Origin: Lacinutrix mariniflava
GTDB taxonomy: Bacteria; Bacteroidota; Bacteroidia; Flavobacteriales; Flavobacteriaceae
DNA: 64,000 bases
Reading direction: 5' to 3'
NCBI RefSeq assembly: GCF_001418015.1
Contig: NZ_LIQG01000015.1
Span: 185,458 to 249,457, forward strand
Part shown: piece after piece, positions 26,958-35,198 of the stretch
How the letters are laid out: each line of letters begins with the position of its first letter
Position numbering within the stretch: position 1 is the first letter of the stretch
Position numbers and translations under genes: made by a program
The notes under the pieces: generated by a model
Seen by the model: the letters and a program-made list of their open reading frames with translations, nothing else
Databases searched by the model: none
What the model was told of the DNA's origin: nothing

Positions 26958-27256
26958 AATAGCTGCTACATTTAATTTTTATTAGGAAAATTTTCTCATA
27001 CGAATCCATATCATTTATATTGATACATATGCACAAAGTGTAATAAGACTAACTCGTTTTAATGTTGAGACAGCTATGCTTTTTTAGGAAAAGGAAAATT
27101 AAATTCAACTTGATTTTAATATAAAAAGTACTAAAACCGAATACTTGACTTTGTCAAAAAAATAGTCGAACTTCGTTTAACGTATGATATAAAACATTGA
27201 AACGATTTTATATCAACGAAATATTGTGCCTCATTACCAGAAACCGCTAACCAATA
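26958..27256. other. Intergenic region with a split TTGAC/GTCAA repeat
   Basis: No gene is seen in these 299 nt. At 27145-27157 there is TTGAC-TTT-GTCAA, the same arms as the ribB operator but with a 3-nt spacer. It could be a degenerate Crp/Fnr-type site or a LytTR target. Confidence 0.35.
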
Positions 27257-27354
27257 ATGAAACTCTTTAGAAAAATTAGACAAAACTTACTTCTTGGAGT
27301 AAAATTGAAAAATATATTAAACCTATTTTTGAAGAAATTATTTTTCACGTTTGA
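27257..27354 (+). pseudogene. Remnant of a DUF6090-type gene N-terminus
   Basis: ATG at 27257 opens MKLFRKIRQNLL, the characteristic start of the flavobacterial DUF6090 family (FFRKIRQNLLxExK..KY.KYAIGEI). After codon 12 the homology continues in the -1 frame from 27292 as SWSKIEKYIKPIFEEIIFHV before a stop at 27352-27354; the following transmembrane and soluble parts are missing. The zero frame runs on without similarity to 27391 and overlaps the next gene. It is therefore a frameshifted, truncated relic. Confidence 0.6.
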
Positions 27355-27380
27355 ATCTTACAAAAAAGAGTTACTAACTG

Positions 27381-28214
27381 ATGACTATTAAACAACCTAC
27401 CAAGAATGCATTAAAAACAGTATCGCTTAAATTTAATCATAGTTCTCTTTGGAGTTGGGTTCAGAAATTAATTGTTTTTATAATTTTCTCTTTAGTTGTA
27501 AATCATTTATCAACTCCTGAGAGTTTTCCAGATGGTAAATCGTATAGATTTCCAATAGAAGGTTTTCTATCCACTATTGCTTTGTGTATTCTTATTGGAA
27601 TCATAGCAGAGCTTAATTTTAAATTTTACAAGAAAAAGTATTTCTCTAAAAAAGTAGAAATCGCCTCTATCTCATGGTATATGGTTACTACTCTTGGGTA
27701 TATTACCGTCATGTATATTCCGTTAGGTATTGTCTTAAATATAATTGCTGGTGGAGAAACAGAATTCTATTATTTATTAATTGGATTGCTAATTACCTTG
27801 TTGTTAAGTTTTATTCTCATAGGACTAGCATATTCCCTAGACATCTACAATTTATATAAGCTATCTATAAAAGGTTATGAAATTACTATTGAAAGTGGTG
27901 CGAAAATAACCAAGCTTACCTACGAAAAAATTGCATGTTTCTATAGCGAAAACAAAATTGTATATACTGTTCAAAATGATGGCACCACAATCACCACAGA
28001 TTTTACATTGAATGAACTCGAAGAAAAAATAAACGACCAATTGTTTTTTAGAGCCAATCGTCAAATTATCATTCATAAAGATGCGGTAGACCATGTTGAA
28101 AAGATTGAAAATGGCAAATTACGAATTAGGTTAAAAACTTCTATTGAAAATGATACGATTGCCAAAATCAACATCAGTCGTTATAAACGAAAAGAATTTA
28201 TGGATTGGTTTTAA
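27381..28214 (+). CDS. Membrane-bound LytTR-family regulator
   Basis: A 277-aa protein with about four membrane helices in residues 27-160 and a C-terminal LytTR DNA-binding domain (about 168-277: ITKLTYEKIACFYSENKIVYTV, FFRANRQIIIHKDAVDHVEKI, INISRYKRKEFMDWF). Membrane LytTR proteins of this layout are usually not phosphorylated and often control the adjacent membrane genes. The next gene, 128 nt downstream, encodes a CPBP-family membrane protease, a plausible target or partner. The sensed signal is unknown. Confidence 0.87.
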   Translation: MTIKQPTKNALKTVSLKFNHSSLWSWVQKLIVFIIFSLVVNHLSTPESFPDGKSYRFPIEGFLSTIALCILIGIIAELNFKFYKKKYFSKKVEIASISWYMVTTLGYITVMYIPLGIVLNIIAGGETEFYYLLIGLLITLLLSFILIGLAYSLDIYNLYKLSIKGYEITIESGAKITKLTYEKIACFYSENKIVYTVQNDGTTITTDFTLNELEEKINDQLFFRANRQIIIHKDAVDHVEKIENGKLRIRLKTSIENDTIAKINISRYKRKEFMDWF

Positions 28215-28342
28215 TAAGAAATTGAAAAAACTAACGACTATTCAGGTATTAATTTGGGACTATTCAGTAAAAGAATGAGTATTTAAAGGGTTTTTCAGAA
28301 GTTTTGTTCATTATTTTGCTTTGAATTTAAAATCAAATAACA

Positions 28343-29005
28343 ATGAACAAAATTACATTACGAAATACATTAATACCATTATTTACCCTAGCATTTATTT
28401 GTTTCATGTACTTTGGGCCAATCACTAGAACACCTTTTGAAAATATAATTATCTCTATTATCATTATTATAGCTAATTTTATAGAGTACAAAGGAAAACC
28501 ATTTTCAGTGCTTGGTTTTAAACGTGAAAAATTCAATGTAAAAAATCTCCTTGTACATGCTCCATTAGTTGCACTAGGCCTCTTTATTTTTTATGTTTTT
28601 GCAGTCGTTCCTGGAATCGAGATACTAACAGGAGTTACTATTGATTATTCAAGCATGAGCCAATTGAAAGGAAACCTTGGAAACACAATCATCTGGTTAT
28701 TAATAGTGTGGGTTACTGCTGGATTTGGAGAAGAAATTATTTTTAGAGGTTATCTTATGCGACAGTTCGTAAAATTCTTTGGAGACAGTAAAATCAGTCT
28801 TGCTATAAATATTCTAATAATTTGTGGTTTTTTCGGTTACATGCACATGCAGCAAGGAATTACTGGGCAACTAGTCGTAGTAATTACCGGAGCACTCTTA
28901 TCTATAGTATTCTACATTCGCAAATATGATTTGTGGTTTTTGATTATGATACATGGTTTTTTTAACACACTAGGTATTTTGAGTTTTTACTTTGGTTTGG
29001 CTTAA
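28343..29005 (+). CDS. CPBP family intramembrane metalloprotease
   Basis: A 220-aa protein with about six membrane helices and the CPBP/Abi (Rce1-like) motifs: FGEEIIFRGYLM near residues 130-141 (EExxxR), YMHMQ with a conserved His near 170, and HGFFNTLG near 207-214 with the His and Asn ligand pair. It may process a membrane substrate or be part of bacteriocin self-immunity; no bacteriocin gene is visible. It lies downstream of the LytTR regulator and before the IS region. Confidence 0.87.
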   Translation: MNKITLRNTLIPLFTLAFICFMYFGPITRTPFENIIISIIIIIANFIEYKGKPFSVLGFKREKFNVKNLLVHAPLVALGLFIFYVFAVVPGIEILTGVTIDYSSMSQLKGNLGNTIIWLLIVWVTAGFGEEIIFRGYLMRQFVKFFGDSKISLAINILIICGFFGYMHMQQGITGQLVVVITGALLSIVFYIRKYDLWFLIMIHGFFNTLGILSFYFGLA

Positions 29006-29091
29006 CGATAACTAGAAGTACCGATAAGATTTTTACTTAATCAATGTAAGTATTGTTAAAAAAAATAAGTTGCTTAAAATAACGAAAGCAC

Positions 29092-29218
29092 AACACCGTA
29101 TATAATTTATTGCTGGCTTATCGCCTACTTACGAAAGTCCTCGCGGACTTATTGGTCGGTAATTATTTGCTAAATTAGGTGCGTTAAACCACGCAACAAA
29201 CCATATACAAAAACGTTA
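29092..29218. repeat. MITE-like intergenic element
   Basis: A noncoding block of about 127 nt with related inverted ends: GTATATAATTTATTGC near the left and, as reverse complement of the right end, GTATATGGTTTGTTGCG. The centre carries a perfect hairpin AAGTCC-TCGC-GGACTT (29135-29150). Blocks with 'AACACCGTATA..ATTGCT' and 'GGTGCGTTAAAC..AACGTTA' segments are familiar from other flavobacterial intergenic regions. The IS begins only 10 nt after it. Confidence 0.55.
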
Positions 29219-29267
29219 AACGAAACGCTGACCCGTCCTGAAATAAGGCTACATAATTTTAAACATT

Positions 29268-29639
29268 ATGTATAGAAATGACAAAGTAATTAGACGTTAC
29301 AGTGAACCTTTTAAATTAAAAATTTTAGCCGAACTTACAATCGGTAAACACACAAAGAGTGAACTTTGCAAACTCTACTCTATTGCACCTACAACAGTAA
29401 ATGTGTGGATTAAAAAGTACAATCGTAAAGATTTAATGAATACCAGAGTAAAAGTGGAAACAAAAGACGAAATATCTAGAATTAAAGCACTTCAAAAAGA
29501 GGTTGAGCAACTTAAAAAACTACTACTTAAAAAGGATCTCGATGCTATGGTACAGGATTGTTATCTTGAAGTAGCTGCTGAAGATCTTGGCTATAAATCA
29601 GTTAATGAACTAAAAAAAAAGCTAAGTATAAAGCCTTAA
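29268..29639 (+). CDS. IS3-family transposase OrfA
   Basis: A 123-aa DNA-binding subunit with an N-terminal helix-turn-helix (SEPFKLKILAELTIGKH, SELCKLYSIAPTTVNVWIKKY) and a C-terminal leucine-zipper-like coiled coil (ISRIKALQKEVEQLKKLLLK). Near its end is a run of nine As at 29612-29620. A -1 slip there moves ribosomes into an open frame (read as KAKYKALSKAKK...) that continues without a stop into OrfB, giving an OrfAB fusion transposase, as is known for IS3 elements. Confidence 0.92.
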   Translation: MYRNDKVIRRYSEPFKLKILAELTIGKHTKSELCKLYSIAPTTVNVWIKKYNRKDLMNTRVKVETKDEISRIKALQKEVEQLKKLLLKKDLDAMVQDCYLEVAAEDLGYKSVNELKKKLSIKP

Positions 29640-29674
29640 GTAAAGCCAAAAAGATATCTAAGGGATTTGCTTCT

Positions 29675-30490
29675 TTGACAACTATAACCCATTGTTTTGG
29701 ACTTAAACGCAATGCTTATTACAAGCATAAAAAAAGAGCTGATAAGCGTTTAAACCTAGAACTTCAGATTATTAATATCGTTAGAAAAAGACGCAAATCC
29801 CTTCCTAGAGAAGGCGTGAGAAAACTTGTAAAATCATTAAATGCAGATTTTAATAAAGCCAATATTAAAGTTGCTAGAGATACTTTATTTAATGTGCTTA
29901 GAAAACATCAAATGCTGACACTTAGAAGGAAAACCAGTGCTAGAACTACGAACTCTTATCATCGTTTTTATAAATATAATAACATCATAAAAGACTTAGA
30001 AGTTACTAGAGCTAACCAAGTTTGGGTATCTGATATCACATACATTAGAACCATAAAAGGTTTTTGCTACCTAGCTTTAATAACAGATATGCATTCCAGG
30101 AAAATAGTTGGTTATGATATTAGTGATAGCTTGGAACTTAAAGGATGTGTGAGAGCGCTAAACAAGGCCATTTATCAAGCTAAAAGCATTAAACAACTTA
30201 TTCATCATTCGGACAGAGGAATACAGTATTGTAGCAATGTATACACACAAATACTCAAAAGAAAAAAGATAGATATTAGTATGACCGAAGAAAATCATTG
30301 TTACGAAAATGCAATGGCAGAACGTGTAAATGGAATTTTAAAAGATGAATTTTATTTAGACCAGACCTTTGATAACGTGAGTCACGCTAAGAGAGCTGCA
30401 AAAAATGCAATTAATTTATACAATGAAGTAAGATTACATTTATCTTTAGATTATAAAACACCTAATATGGTATATAAATTATCAGCTTAA
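29675..30490 (+). CDS. IS3-family transposase OrfB (DDE integrase)
   Basis: The catalytic subunit, 271 aa if read from TTG 29675, but more likely made as the tail of a frameshifted OrfAB protein, since its frame is open back to the A9 run. It has an HTH_21-like N-terminal part and an rve integrase core with the DDE residues in VWVSDITYI, HHSDRGIQY and the MAERVNGILKDE motif. The order, spacing and motifs are complete, so no inactivation is visible. Confidence 0.92.
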   Translation: MTTITHCFGLKRNAYYKHKKRADKRLNLELQIINIVRKRRKSLPREGVRKLVKSLNADFNKANIKVARDTLFNVLRKHQMLTLRRKTSARTTNSYHRFYKYNNIIKDLEVTRANQVWVSDITYIRTIKGFCYLALITDMHSRKIVGYDISDSLELKGCVRALNKAIYQAKSIKQLIHHSDRGIQYCSNVYTQILKRKKIDISMTEENHCYENAMAERVNGILKDEFYLDQTFDNVSHAKRAAKNAINLYNEVRLHLSLDYKTPNMVYKLSA

Positions 30491-30550
30491 TTCAATTTTA
30501 ACCTGTAGCCATATTTCAGGACAAGACACGCCCTAAATCCAACCAATCCA

Positions 30551-31183
30551 TCATACCAAGCCATTAATAATATCCACATTAACCACGTGTTTACCTTCAA
30601 AAGGAATAATACTCACATCGTTTCCAAACAATTCACGGGCACGTTCAGTTTCATGAGCAATACGTTCTGCATCTAAATATTCATCTTCAGTCCCATAAAC
30701 CAAAGAGACCTTTGCTTTTAATAGTTTAAAATCTTCGGCAACTAATTCTTTTGGTAAACCACCAGAATGCAATATAAGTTGAGAACATGGTAACTGTCTA
30801 TTTTTAAGATAACGAGTTGCAACGCTAACACCTTGAGAATAGGCTAAAACAATAATATTTTTGTCTTCAGGAATTTGTTCTTCGGCTAAAATAGAATCAA
30901 AATAATTGACAATGTTTTGAGTTTCAGTTTGTGTGTTTTCTTTAGTTAACCAGCAGGCACCAACATGTTTAAAACCATCTTGATAATACAAACTAGGCGC
31001 TTGAGGAGAAATAATGTAATTTTCTTCGGCATTTAAGCCTTTAAAATATCTAATAAAATATTTGCTTAAATAACCCAAACCATGGCATACAAACCATACA
31101 TTCTTGGTTTTATCTGTTAAAGTGTTTAAAGTAGAATAAGGTTTGTTAGTAGTATAAAATATTTCCTTTTGGGTAGATTGCAT
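30551..31183 (-). CDS. Alpha/beta hydrolase (esterase-like)
   Basis: A 210-aa serine hydrolase of the carboxylesterase/phospholipase-like type. It has VCHGLGYLSKYF near residues 33-44, the nucleophile elbow LAYSQGVS near 113-120, GTEDEYLDAERI near 170 with the likely Asp, and GKHVV near 198 with the His. Substrate unknown. It is divergent from the menaquinone genes, so a MenH-like role can be considered, but the length and motifs fit a general esterase better. The IS inserted 20 nt after its stop. Confidence 0.8.
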   Translation of the reverse strand: MQSTQKEIFYTTNKPYSTLNTLTDKTKNVWFVCHGLGYLSKYFIRYFKGLNAEENYIISPQAPSLYYQDGFKHVGACWLTKENTQTETQNIVNYFDSILAEEQIPEDKNIIVLAYSQGVSVATRYLKNRQLPCSQLILHSGGLPKELVAEDFKLLKAKVSLVYGTEDEYLDAERIAHETERARELFGNDVSIIPFEGKHVVNVDIINGLV

Positions 31184-31206
31184 TCTTGCTATGTTTCGTA
31201 TTTTTG
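31178..31206 (+). promoter_or_regulatory. Promoter of the thioesterase-menF-menD genes
   Basis: TTG at 31178-31180, an 18-nt spacer and the exact -7 box TATTTTTG at 31199-31206 form a good Bacteroidetes promoter 25 nt before the thioesterase start. It overlaps the start of the divergent hydrolase gene. Confidence 0.6.
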
Positions 31207-31230
31207 AGGTTATAAAAATACAGTAAATAG

Positions 31231-31656
31231 ATGAATATTTCTAAAACAGAAATGCTAGCAAAAGCAAACGCTTCTAGTAAAGATACTTTAATGGAAACTT
31301 TAAACATTGAAATGGTCGATTTTGGCGACAATTTTCTTGTAGCCAGAATGCCAGTAACACCAAGAGTACACCAACCAGATGGCGTATTACATGGTGGAGC
31401 AACGGCAGCATTAGCCGAAAGTGTTGGTAGTTTTGCGTCGCATATATTTACAGACACAGAGAATATGTTTGTACGCGGTTTAGAGATTACAGCAAACCAT
31501 TTAAAGAGCGTAAAAGACGGTTATGTTTATGCAAAAGCGACTTTTTTACACAAAGGAAGGACTACACAATTATTAGATATTAGAGTAACAGACGAAGCCG
31601 ATAATTTAGTTTCTATTTGTAGATTGTCTACAATCTCGTTACCAAAAAAGAAGTAA
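31231..31656 (+). CDS. PaaI-type hotdog thioesterase, probable DHNA-CoA thioesterase
   Basis: A 141-aa hotdog-fold acyl-CoA thioesterase. The active-site segment PDGVLHGGATAALAESVGS near residues 50-68 fits the PaaI/YdiI class, with Glu and His/Gly positions preserved. The gene is 3 nt before isochorismate synthase, then menD follows, so 1,4-dihydroxy-2-naphthoyl-CoA (DHNA-CoA) is the likely substrate, the MenI step of menaquinone synthesis. The family call is firm; the MenI role is inferred from context. Confidence 0.85.
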   Translation: MNISKTEMLAKANASSKDTLMETLNIEMVDFGDNFLVARMPVTPRVHQPDGVLHGGATAALAESVGSFASHIFTDTENMFVRGLEITANHLKSVKDGYVYAKATFLHKGRTTQLLDIRVTDEADNLVSICRLSTISLPKKK

Positions 31657-31659
31657 TAA

Positions 31660-32790
31660 ATGCAATCATCAGATTTTTTCGAGAGTACCCAAAATCATTT
31701 TGACGATGCTTTACCATTTGTATTGTATTCTAAACCCAATACTTCGGTTGTTAAAGGCGTGTTTCAAGAAAATGATATAGTGTATACTTCTGAAAATTTA
31801 ACTGAAAGCGGATTCGTTTTTTCTCCTTTCGATTCAGACAAGCAAACAGTATTAATTCCTACCGAGCAATCCGATAGTTTAGAAACAAGTTTTAGTGTTA
31901 CTGAAGACAATCGAGAAGCTGAAGATAAATTGAAGTCAAACGAAAGTGAAGCCGATTTAAACCACGCGAAAACGTTTCATATCGCTTTAGTTTCAAAAGC
32001 TATAAAAACGATAAAAGAGAACACTTTTAAGAAAGTAGTAATTTCACGAAAGGAAGAAGTGGCACTTTTAGAAAGTAATCCCATTCAGCTTTTTAAACGC
32101 TTATTATCACAATACAAAACAGCATTTGTGTATTGCTGGTATCACCCAAAAATAGGGTTGTGGCTTGGTGCAACACCAGAAACATTATTAAGCGTCACCG
32201 GAAACAGGTTTACAACAATGGCTTTGGCAGGTACTCAGGAATTTAAAGGAGATGCCAACCCAAAATGGGAAGCCAAAGAAACTGAAGAACAACAATTGGT
32301 TACAGATTTTTTAGTCGAAAGTTTAGAAGCTTCAGTCACTAATTTAAGTGTGGCAAAAGTAGAAACTATAAAAGCAGGTAATTTACTGCATTTAAAAACT
32401 AGAGTTTCGGGGCTATTGACTTCAAATTTAAAAGAAGTTGTAACTGTTTTACATCCAACGCCTGCGGTTTGTGGCTTACCAAAAGTAACTGCTAAGCAAT
32501 TTATTTTAAACAACGAAAACTATAATCGTGAGTTTTACTCAGGTTATTTAGGCGAACTAAACATCAAAGAAAAAACCACTCGAAACACAAACCGTAGAAA
32601 CGTAGAAAATAATGCGTACAGTGCCGTAAAAACGATTTCTAATTTATATGTAAACCTACGATGCATGCAATTAACGGATGTAAAAGCTAGTATTTATGTT
32701 GGTGGCGGTATTACAAAAGACTCGATTGCTGAAAATGAATGGCAAGAAACGGTGAATAAAACACAAACCATGAAAAAGGTGTTGTTTTAA
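31660..32790 (+). CDS. menF: Isochorismate synthase
   Basis: A 376-aa chorismate-binding enzyme that converts chorismate to isochorismate, the entry step of menaquinone synthesis. The MenF/EntC/TrpE catalytic fold is seen in FKKVVISRKEEV, the CWYHPKIGLWLGATPETLLS segment split around residues 163-183, MALAGTQEF, HPTPAVCGLPK, and the terminal YVGGGITKDSIAENEWQET block. It sits 3 nt after the thioesterase and 39 nt before menD. EntC-type siderophore use is possible but unlikely with menD adjacent. Confidence 0.92.
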   Translation: MQSSDFFESTQNHFDDALPFVLYSKPNTSVVKGVFQENDIVYTSENLTESGFVFSPFDSDKQTVLIPTEQSDSLETSFSVTEDNREAEDKLKSNESEADLNHAKTFHIALVSKAIKTIKENTFKKVVISRKEEVALLESNPIQLFKRLLSQYKTAFVYCWYHPKIGLWLGATPETLLSVTGNRFTTMALAGTQEFKGDANPKWEAKETEEQQLVTDFLVESLEASVTNLSVAKVETIKAGNLLHLKTRVSGLLTSNLKEVVTVLHPTPAVCGLPKVTAKQFILNNENYNREFYSGYLGELNIKEKTTRNTNRRNVENNAYSAVKTISNLYVNLRCMQLTDVKASIYVGGGITKDSIAENEWQETVNKTQTMKKVLF

Positions 32791-32829
32791 TTCGGATTAA
32801 AAGTGTGATTTTGTATTTTTACACCACAG

Positions 32830-34548
32830 ATGAAGCACCCAAAAATACCACTCGCTCAAACCGTTGTTCAGCTTTGTAAAGCTAAAAATATACAACACAT
32901 AGTATTATCTCCAGGTAGTAGAAATGCGCCATTAACAATAGGTTTTACTCACGATCCCTTTTTTAAATGTTATAGTATTGTAGACGAGCGCTGTGCTGCG
33001 TTTTTTGCTATGGGAATTGCACAGCAAATTCAAGAGCCAGTAGCTGTTGTTTGTACTTCGGGCAGTGCACTTTTAAATTATTATCCTGCTGTTGCAGAAG
33101 CTTTTTATAGTAACATTCCTTTAGTAGTTTTAAGTGCAGATAGACCAAAACATTTAATTGGTATTGGCGACGGACAAACTATAAATCAAGAAGATGTTTA
33201 TAAGAATCACATTTTGTATTCTGCTAATTTAAAGCAAGATATAGATGAAGTAAATAAACTTGAAGGAAGTGAAAAAGCAAAGTGTTTAGATTTACAAAAG
33301 AGTGTACAAGATTTTAATGAAGAAGAAATAAATAAGGCAATTAACGTATCGGTTTTAGAAAAAGGACCAGTACATATAAATATTCCGTTTAACGAACCTT
33401 TGTATGATAGGGTCGATGAACTAGTTGTGAACCCAAAAGTCATTCCGCTTGCGGAAAAAGATATTGAAAATATAGATTTAAGTATTTTTGTTAAGCAATG
33501 GAATAAAGCAAAACGAAAATTAGTTTTAGTTGGTGTAAACCAACCCAACAGTGTAGAACAAGAATATTTAGATAAATTAGCGCAAGACGAAAGTGTTTTA
33601 GTACTTACCGAAACAACGTCTAATATACATCATGAGCGTTTTATTCCAGGAATAGATAAGCTAATAGCTGCTTTAAATACTGAGGAATTAGAGCTTTTAA
33701 AACCAGAGGTTCTTTTAACTTTTGGCGGACTTGTGGTTTCTAAAAAGATTAAAAAATTCTTAAGAGATTGTAACTTAAAACAACATTGGCACGTTGGAGA
33801 ATACCATGCAAACAATACTTTTTTTGCTTTAAACAAAGTGTTTAAAATGCCTGTTAATGCATTTTTTTCTCAGTTTTTACCGCAAACGAACATTGTAGAA
33901 AGTGAATACAATAGTTTTTGGCTAACTGCTTTTAATAGTAGAAGAGAAAAGCATGAAATTTATTTAAAAACCATTCCTTTTTGCGATTTTAAAGCTTTTG
34001 AAATTGTATTAAAAGCCGTACCAAGCGATTGTCAATTACAAGTAGGGAACAGTTCTGCTATTCGATACACGCAACTTTTCGATGTAAAGAGATCTATAGA
34101 AGTTTTTTGTAATAGAGGAACTAGTGGAATCGATGGAAGCACAAGTACAGCTATTGGTGCTGCATTAGCTTCTAAATTACGAACGACATTTATTACAGGA
34201 GATTTAAGTTTTTTATACGATAGTAATGCCTTTTGGAATAATTATATACCCAACAACTTTAGAGTAATAGTTGTTAATAATGGAGGAGGAGGTATTTTTA
34301 GAATTTTACCGGGTCATAAAAACACATCAAATTATGACACTTATTTTGAGACCAAGCATAATTTAACAGCAAAACAATACTGTAAGATGTATGGTTTTAA
34401 ATATAATACGGCTTCAAGTGAATTAGAATTAGATTCGGTTTTAAGCCATTTTTATAAGGAAGAAAGTCAACCTAAATTACTAGAAATCTTTACTCCAAAC
34501 GATTTGAATGATGAGGCGCTTTTAAAGTATTTTAAAGCAATTAAGTAA
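32830..34548 (+). CDS. menD: SEPHCHC synthase
   Basis: A 572-aa ThDP-dependent enzyme (EC 2.2.1.9) that joins isochorismate and 2-oxoglutarate to give 2-succinyl-5-enolpyruvyl-6-hydroxy-3-cyclohexene-1-carboxylate. The N-terminal PYR domain has LSPGSRNAPL, DERCAAFFAMG with the catalytic Glu, and CTSGSALLNYYPAVAEA; the C-terminal PP domain has the ThDP motif GDLSFLYDSNAFWNN and IVVNNGGGGIF. Full length; third gene of the first menaquinone block. Confidence 0.96.
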   Translation: MKHPKIPLAQTVVQLCKAKNIQHIVLSPGSRNAPLTIGFTHDPFFKCYSIVDERCAAFFAMGIAQQIQEPVAVVCTSGSALLNYYPAVAEAFYSNIPLVVLSADRPKHLIGIGDGQTINQEDVYKNHILYSANLKQDIDEVNKLEGSEKAKCLDLQKSVQDFNEEEINKAINVSVLEKGPVHINIPFNEPLYDRVDELVVNPKVIPLAEKDIENIDLSIFVKQWNKAKRKLVLVGVNQPNSVEQEYLDKLAQDESVLVLTETTSNIHHERFIPGIDKLIAALNTEELELLKPEVLLTFGGLVVSKKIKKFLRDCNLKQHWHVGEYHANNTFFALNKVFKMPVNAFFSQFLPQTNIVESEYNSFWLTAFNSRREKHEIYLKTIPFCDFKAFEIVLKAVPSDCQLQVGNSSAIRYTQLFDVKRSIEVFCNRGTSGIDGSTSTAIGAALASKLRTTFITGDLSFLYDSNAFWNNYIPNNFRVIVVNNGGGGIFRILPGHKNTSNYDTYFETKHNLTAKQYCKMYGFKYNTASSELELDSVLSHFYKEESQPKLLEIFTPNDLNDEALLKYFKAIK

Positions 34549-34667
34549 TTAATCGATATATTTTTCCGTTTATCGATATTGATGAAGGAATTTGTTAAAT
34601 GAATAATTTTATTGGTTTAAAAAAATTGTATATTTAAGGAGAATAAAAACAACTTAAAACTATAATT

Positions 34668-35009
34668 ATGAGTAAAAGAGATGATCTAATTGCAAAATAC
34701 GCGGCAGATTTAAAAGATAAAATTGGTGAAACTCCAGATATGGATTTTTTAACTAAAGTAACAATTGGTTGTGGACCGTCTATTTACAATAAGGATGCTG
34801 CAACGGTTTCGGGTTCAGATGATAAAGAATTAGCTACAGTTAAAAATAATTTTTTAATTAAAAAATTAGGTTTAGAAGATAGTGCAGATTTAGATAAAGC
34901 AATCGCTTCTGTAATGGAAAAATATGGTAAGTCTAACAGAAATAAATATAGAGCAGTTGTTTATTATTTATTAGCTAGACACTTTAAAAAAGAATCTGTT
35001 TATAAATAG
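34668..35009 (+). CDS. DUF2853 family protein
   Basis: A 113-aa small soluble protein matching what I know of the DUF2853 family in length and in the motifs MSKRDDLIAKYAADLK near the start, FLTKVTIGCGPSIYNKDAATVSGSD in the middle and YRAVVYYLLARHF near the end. No function is known for the family. It stands alone, with a strong terminator 24 nt after its stop. Confidence 0.85.
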   Translation: MSKRDDLIAKYAADLKDKIGETPDMDFLTKVTIGCGPSIYNKDAATVSGSDDKELATVKNNFLIKKLGLEDSADLDKAIASVMEKYGKSNRNKYRAVVYYLLARHFKKESVYK

Positions 35010-35032
35010 AATAGTTTTAAACTATAAATAGT

Positions 35033-35068
35033 AAAAGCGCTACAACATCAAGTTGTAGCGCTTTTTTT
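35033..35068 (+). terminator. Rho-independent terminator
   Basis: A perfect 14-bp stem AAAAGCGCTACAAC/GTTGTAGCGCTTTT with a 5-nt loop followed by a T run; the strongest terminator of the window. Confidence 0.95.
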
Positions 35069-35186
35069 GTATTATGCGTTTATTTTAAAATCTATATAAT
35101 AGTGTCCTTTTTATTTAGAATTTATATTTAGATTTTAAAAATGCTTTCAAAATGAAAAAAACATCATTTTTGAGTATTAATATTAG

Positions 35187-35194
35187 TATTTTTG
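35187..35194 (+). promoter_or_regulatory. Putative -7 box close to the cvfB-like start
   Basis: TATTTTTG matches TAnnTTTG and ends only 4 nt before the ATG at 35199. If it is the real promoter, the transcript would begin at about the start codon and be leaderless. Confidence 0.4.
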
Positions 35195-35198
35195 CAGC

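Larger units (their letters stand above)
29229..30528 (+). mobile_element. IS3-family insertion sequence (IS150-like group), intact
   Basis: A 1300-bp element with TG...CA ends and imperfect 25-bp terminal inverted repeats (21 of 25 identical; common core GTCCTGAAATA plus GGCTACA). It is flanked by a 3-bp direct repeat CGC (29226-29228 and 30529-30531), the target duplication size of many IS3 members. It encodes OrfA and OrfB in overlapping phases joined by an A9 run, typical of IS3. Both reading frames are intact and the IRs nearly match, so the element may be active and its insertion recent. The insertion lies 20 nt beyond the stop of the minus-strand hydrolase and disrupts no gene. Confidence 0.93.

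Noticed and set aside
28343..29005. Bacteriocin immunity system around the first CPBP gene.
   Set aside because: No small leader-peptide gene or bacteriocin exporter nearby.
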